Shown in pieces: positions 4,917 to 6,698 of a stretch of DNA of 6,698 nucleotides (its first letter is position 1; every line of letters starts with the position of its first letter). Source of the DNA: Methanosarcinales archaeon (GTDB lineage: Archaea > Halobacteriota > Syntropharchaeia > Alkanophagales > Methanospirareceae); NCBI GenBank assembly GCA_025464425.1, contig JAODGV010000125.1, forward strand, positions 1-6,698, in the 5' to 3' direction. The notes below the pieces were generated by a model. It did not search any database. It saw only the letters and a program-made list of their open reading frames with translations, and was not told the origin of the DNA. The translations under genes and the position numbers were made by a program.

Positions 4917-6698
4917 TGATGGAATGGATACATCCAGGGCTGTTCTTCATACTCGGTGCCTTTCTTATACCGCTGATAAAGGGTAAATGGAAGAAAGCAT
5001 ATTTGCTCATCATCCCCTCTCTGGCGTTTATAGACCTTCTATTGATGCAAGAGGGAGTATTCGGGAGAGTACCTTTCCTTGAGTACACGCTGATTCTTGG
5101 CAGAGTGGATAAATTGGCTCTGGTATTCGGGTACATATTCGTTATCGCCGCGTTTTGTATGACGCTTTACGCACTCAACGTAAAAGAGGATGGGCACCAT
5201 ATCGCTGCTTTTCTGTATGTCGGGAGCACACTTGGCGTGGTCTTCGCAGGCGATCTCTTCAGTTTATACCTGTTTGTTGAGATAATGGCGTGGGCTTCAC
5301 TATTCCTGATATGGTATCGCAAGACGAAGGCAATCGTCAGAAGCGGGGTTACGCTACATCATGGTGCATATCTTCGGTGGCGTCTGCCTGCTGGCAGGCA
5401 TCATATTGCATGTGCAGGGCACGGGTTCGATAGCATTTGACGCTCTCGACTGGGGCTTCGGCTGGGCGTATCTGGCGCCCTACCTCATGTTGCTCGGTAT
5501 ACTTGTCAATGCTGCCGCGTTCCCGCTGCATGCATGGCTCGCCGATGCATATCCAGAAGCTACTGCTGCCGGAACCGTATTCCTGTCGGCATTTACGACC
5601 AAGAGTGCGATATACATACTGCTTAGAGGCTTCCCCGGCGTTGAACTGCTCGTATGGCTGGGTGCGATAACAGCAGTCTATGGTGTCATATTCGCATTGA
5701 TGGCGAATGATATGAGGCGTGTACTCGCATACGCACTCATCAGTCAGGGTGGCTACATGCTCGCGGGCGTGGGTATGGCATCAATGACGCTGCTGGCGGC
5801 AGATGGCGCGATCGCACATGCGGTCTGCTGCATACTCTACATGGGCTTGATGTTCATGGCGACCGGCGCGGTACTGGAGATGACCGGTAGCAGCAAGTTG
5901 AATGAACTGGGTGGTCTGTATAAGCGAACGCCTGCTACCTTCTGGCTTTATATGGTCGGTGCTTTCTCCAGTGCGGGTATGCCTCTCTTCAGCGGATTCG
6001 TGAGCAAGACGATGATAATAGAATCTGCAACCGCTCTGCCAGTTGTATGGCTGCTGCTTGAAGTAGCGTCCGCAGGTGCTTTCATCGTTGCTGCTCTTAA
6101 ACTGCCATATCTGGTATGGTTCAGCAAGACCGAACCCGGCGTTGAAGTCAGAGAACCACCTGCGAACATGCTTGTGGCAATGGCTCTCACCGCGTTCCTG
6201 TGCGTATTTATCGGAGTGTATCCACACGCCCTTTACAGCGTTCTGCCATATCCGGTGGAGTATGTACCGTATACAGCGGGTCATGTGGTTGAGATGGGGC
6301 AATACCTTATCTTCGCATTCCTGGGTTTCTGGTTACTCAAAGGCACGATACACCCTGCACCTGCCATTACCATCGATACCGACTGGTTCTATCGTGTAGG
6401 AGGCAGGAAATTCATCAGGTTCTGTGAGAGACCACTGATAGATTTCGCGGATGCCATTGACAGGGTTATGAAGGACATTGCAGATTCCCTGGTCTGGTTC
6501 AGTAAGAACCCTGCGTTAGCATCGAGGATATTGCTCCTATCTGTGGGCGTGGTGGTGACGAAGCAACTGAATCCCACGTACGTGCAATACGAGCGTGATC
6601 TGGAGGAATTGAGGCGGCTCTATCCCACGGAGCCTGAGCATCATGTGGCGATAGGGATGGGTGTGCTACTCGTACTGCTATTCTTCACGATGTATCTG
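4913..6698 (+). CDS. MrpD/NuoL/NuoM-type antiporter-like membrane subunit, frameshifted, 3' end outside window
   Basis: An integral membrane ion-translocating subunit of the proton-antiporter superfamily shared by complex I, Mrp antiporters and membrane hydrogenases. Codons 1-145 run in one frame. A single extra base near GGGG (5345-5348) moves the rest into the +1 frame, which is open from 5349 to the end (450 codons). Joined, it is at least 595 aa. The first part holds GRVDKLALVFG (63-73) and the channel glutamate in LFVEIMAWAS (Glu123). The second part holds FPLHAWLADAYPEA, FTTKSAIYILLRG, NDMRRVLAYALISQGGYM, AHAVCCILYMGLMFM and FSGFVSK, all family landmarks in order, then DTDWFYR and a C-terminal extension (6501 onward) shared with the 92-aa operon protein. 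Lysines usual at three channel positions are N, R and M here. By comparison with that paralog the stop should lie only a few codons beyond the window. Complex type and ion are unknown. Confidence 0.85.
5336..5349 (+). other. Frameshift site in the antiporter-like gene
   Basis: Reading GTC AGA AGC GGG from upstream gives VRSG, then VTLHH and a stop at 5438-5440. Dropping one G of the run 5345-5348 gives AGC GGG TTA CGC TAC ATC ATG (SGLRYIM), which joins smoothly to VHIFGG and the rest of the family sequence. Dropping an A at 5341-5342 instead gives RAGLRYIM, equally plausible. The exact base is thus not determined. It may be a sequencing or assembly error, a true mutation, or, less likely, a recoding site. 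Confidence 0.8.
6501..6698 (+). repeat. Second copy of the duplicated C-terminal module
   Basis: This stretch of the antiporter-like gene (SKNPALASRIL to the window end) is homologous to 4408-4605, inside the 92-aa protein gene. Protein alignment needs no gaps, and 14 bases (TACGAGCGTGATCT) are identical over the YERDL segment. The module consists of an NP-x-LASRIL start, a semi-hydrophobic stretch, a charged YERDLE...YP linker and a final membrane helix. Confidence 0.75.

Noticed and set aside
5781..6302. Minus-strand open frame of 173 codons opposite the antiporter-like gene
   Set aside because: The composition is unlike a real protein (rich in His, Gln and Arg with no recognisable motif), and it lies opposite strongly conserved coding sequence.
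5361..6698. Independent gene starting at ATG 5361 (MVHIFGG)
   Set aside because: The only purine-rich sequence upstream (AGCGGGG, 5342-5348) is 12 nt away and weak. The start would fall in the middle of a conserved membrane segment, and the family sequence continues directly from the upstream frame.
1..6698. CRISPR array, insertion sequence, attachment site or other mobile element
   Set aside because: No regularly spaced direct repeats, terminal inverted repeats, transposase or integrase motifs were seen; all long frames are ordinary or membrane-complex genes.

Overview
The window looks archaeal, probably a euryarchaeon of the ANME-1/Methanophagales or Syntrophoarchaeum kind. Isoleucine ATA and arginine AGA/AGG codons are frequent, TATA-like boxes lie upstream of several starts, and ribosome-binding sites of the GGAGGTGAT type are strong. 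One gene encodes a long-form TrpB2. The lineage is inferred from style and gene content only and is uncertain.

Layout: (1) Positions 3-176, plus strand: the 3' end of a cutA-like gene. (2) 177-318: a convergent gap with no gene. (3) 319-4237, minus strand: three housekeeping-type genes, transcribed in the order TIM-barrel sugar-phosphate isomerase/epimerase-like protein (4237-3410), TrpB2 (3339-1984), then fused single-chain GMP synthase (1854-319). The gaps between them (70 and 129 bp) hold promoter-like sequence, so they may be separate transcripts. (4) 4238-4362: a divergent promoter region with nested inverted repeats. (5) 4363-6698, plus strand: a tightly packed membrane operon. It encodes a 92-aa protein with one clear C-terminal membrane helix, an 84-aa protein with two membrane helices, and a large MrpD/NuoL/NuoM-type antiporter-like subunit that runs off the window end.

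The operon is the interesting part. The large subunit is interrupted by a one-base frameshift at a GGGG run (5345-5348). Reading across it gives a continuous antiporter-family protein of at least 595 residues. The first small protein is a free-standing paralog of the C-terminal extension of that large subunit: about 28 of 66 aligned residues are identical without gaps, by hand count. The large subunit also lacks several lysines usually used for proton transfer in this superfamily. Together the genes suggest an ion-translocating membrane complex with a duplicated accessory module. Its partners and substrate ion cannot be read from this window.
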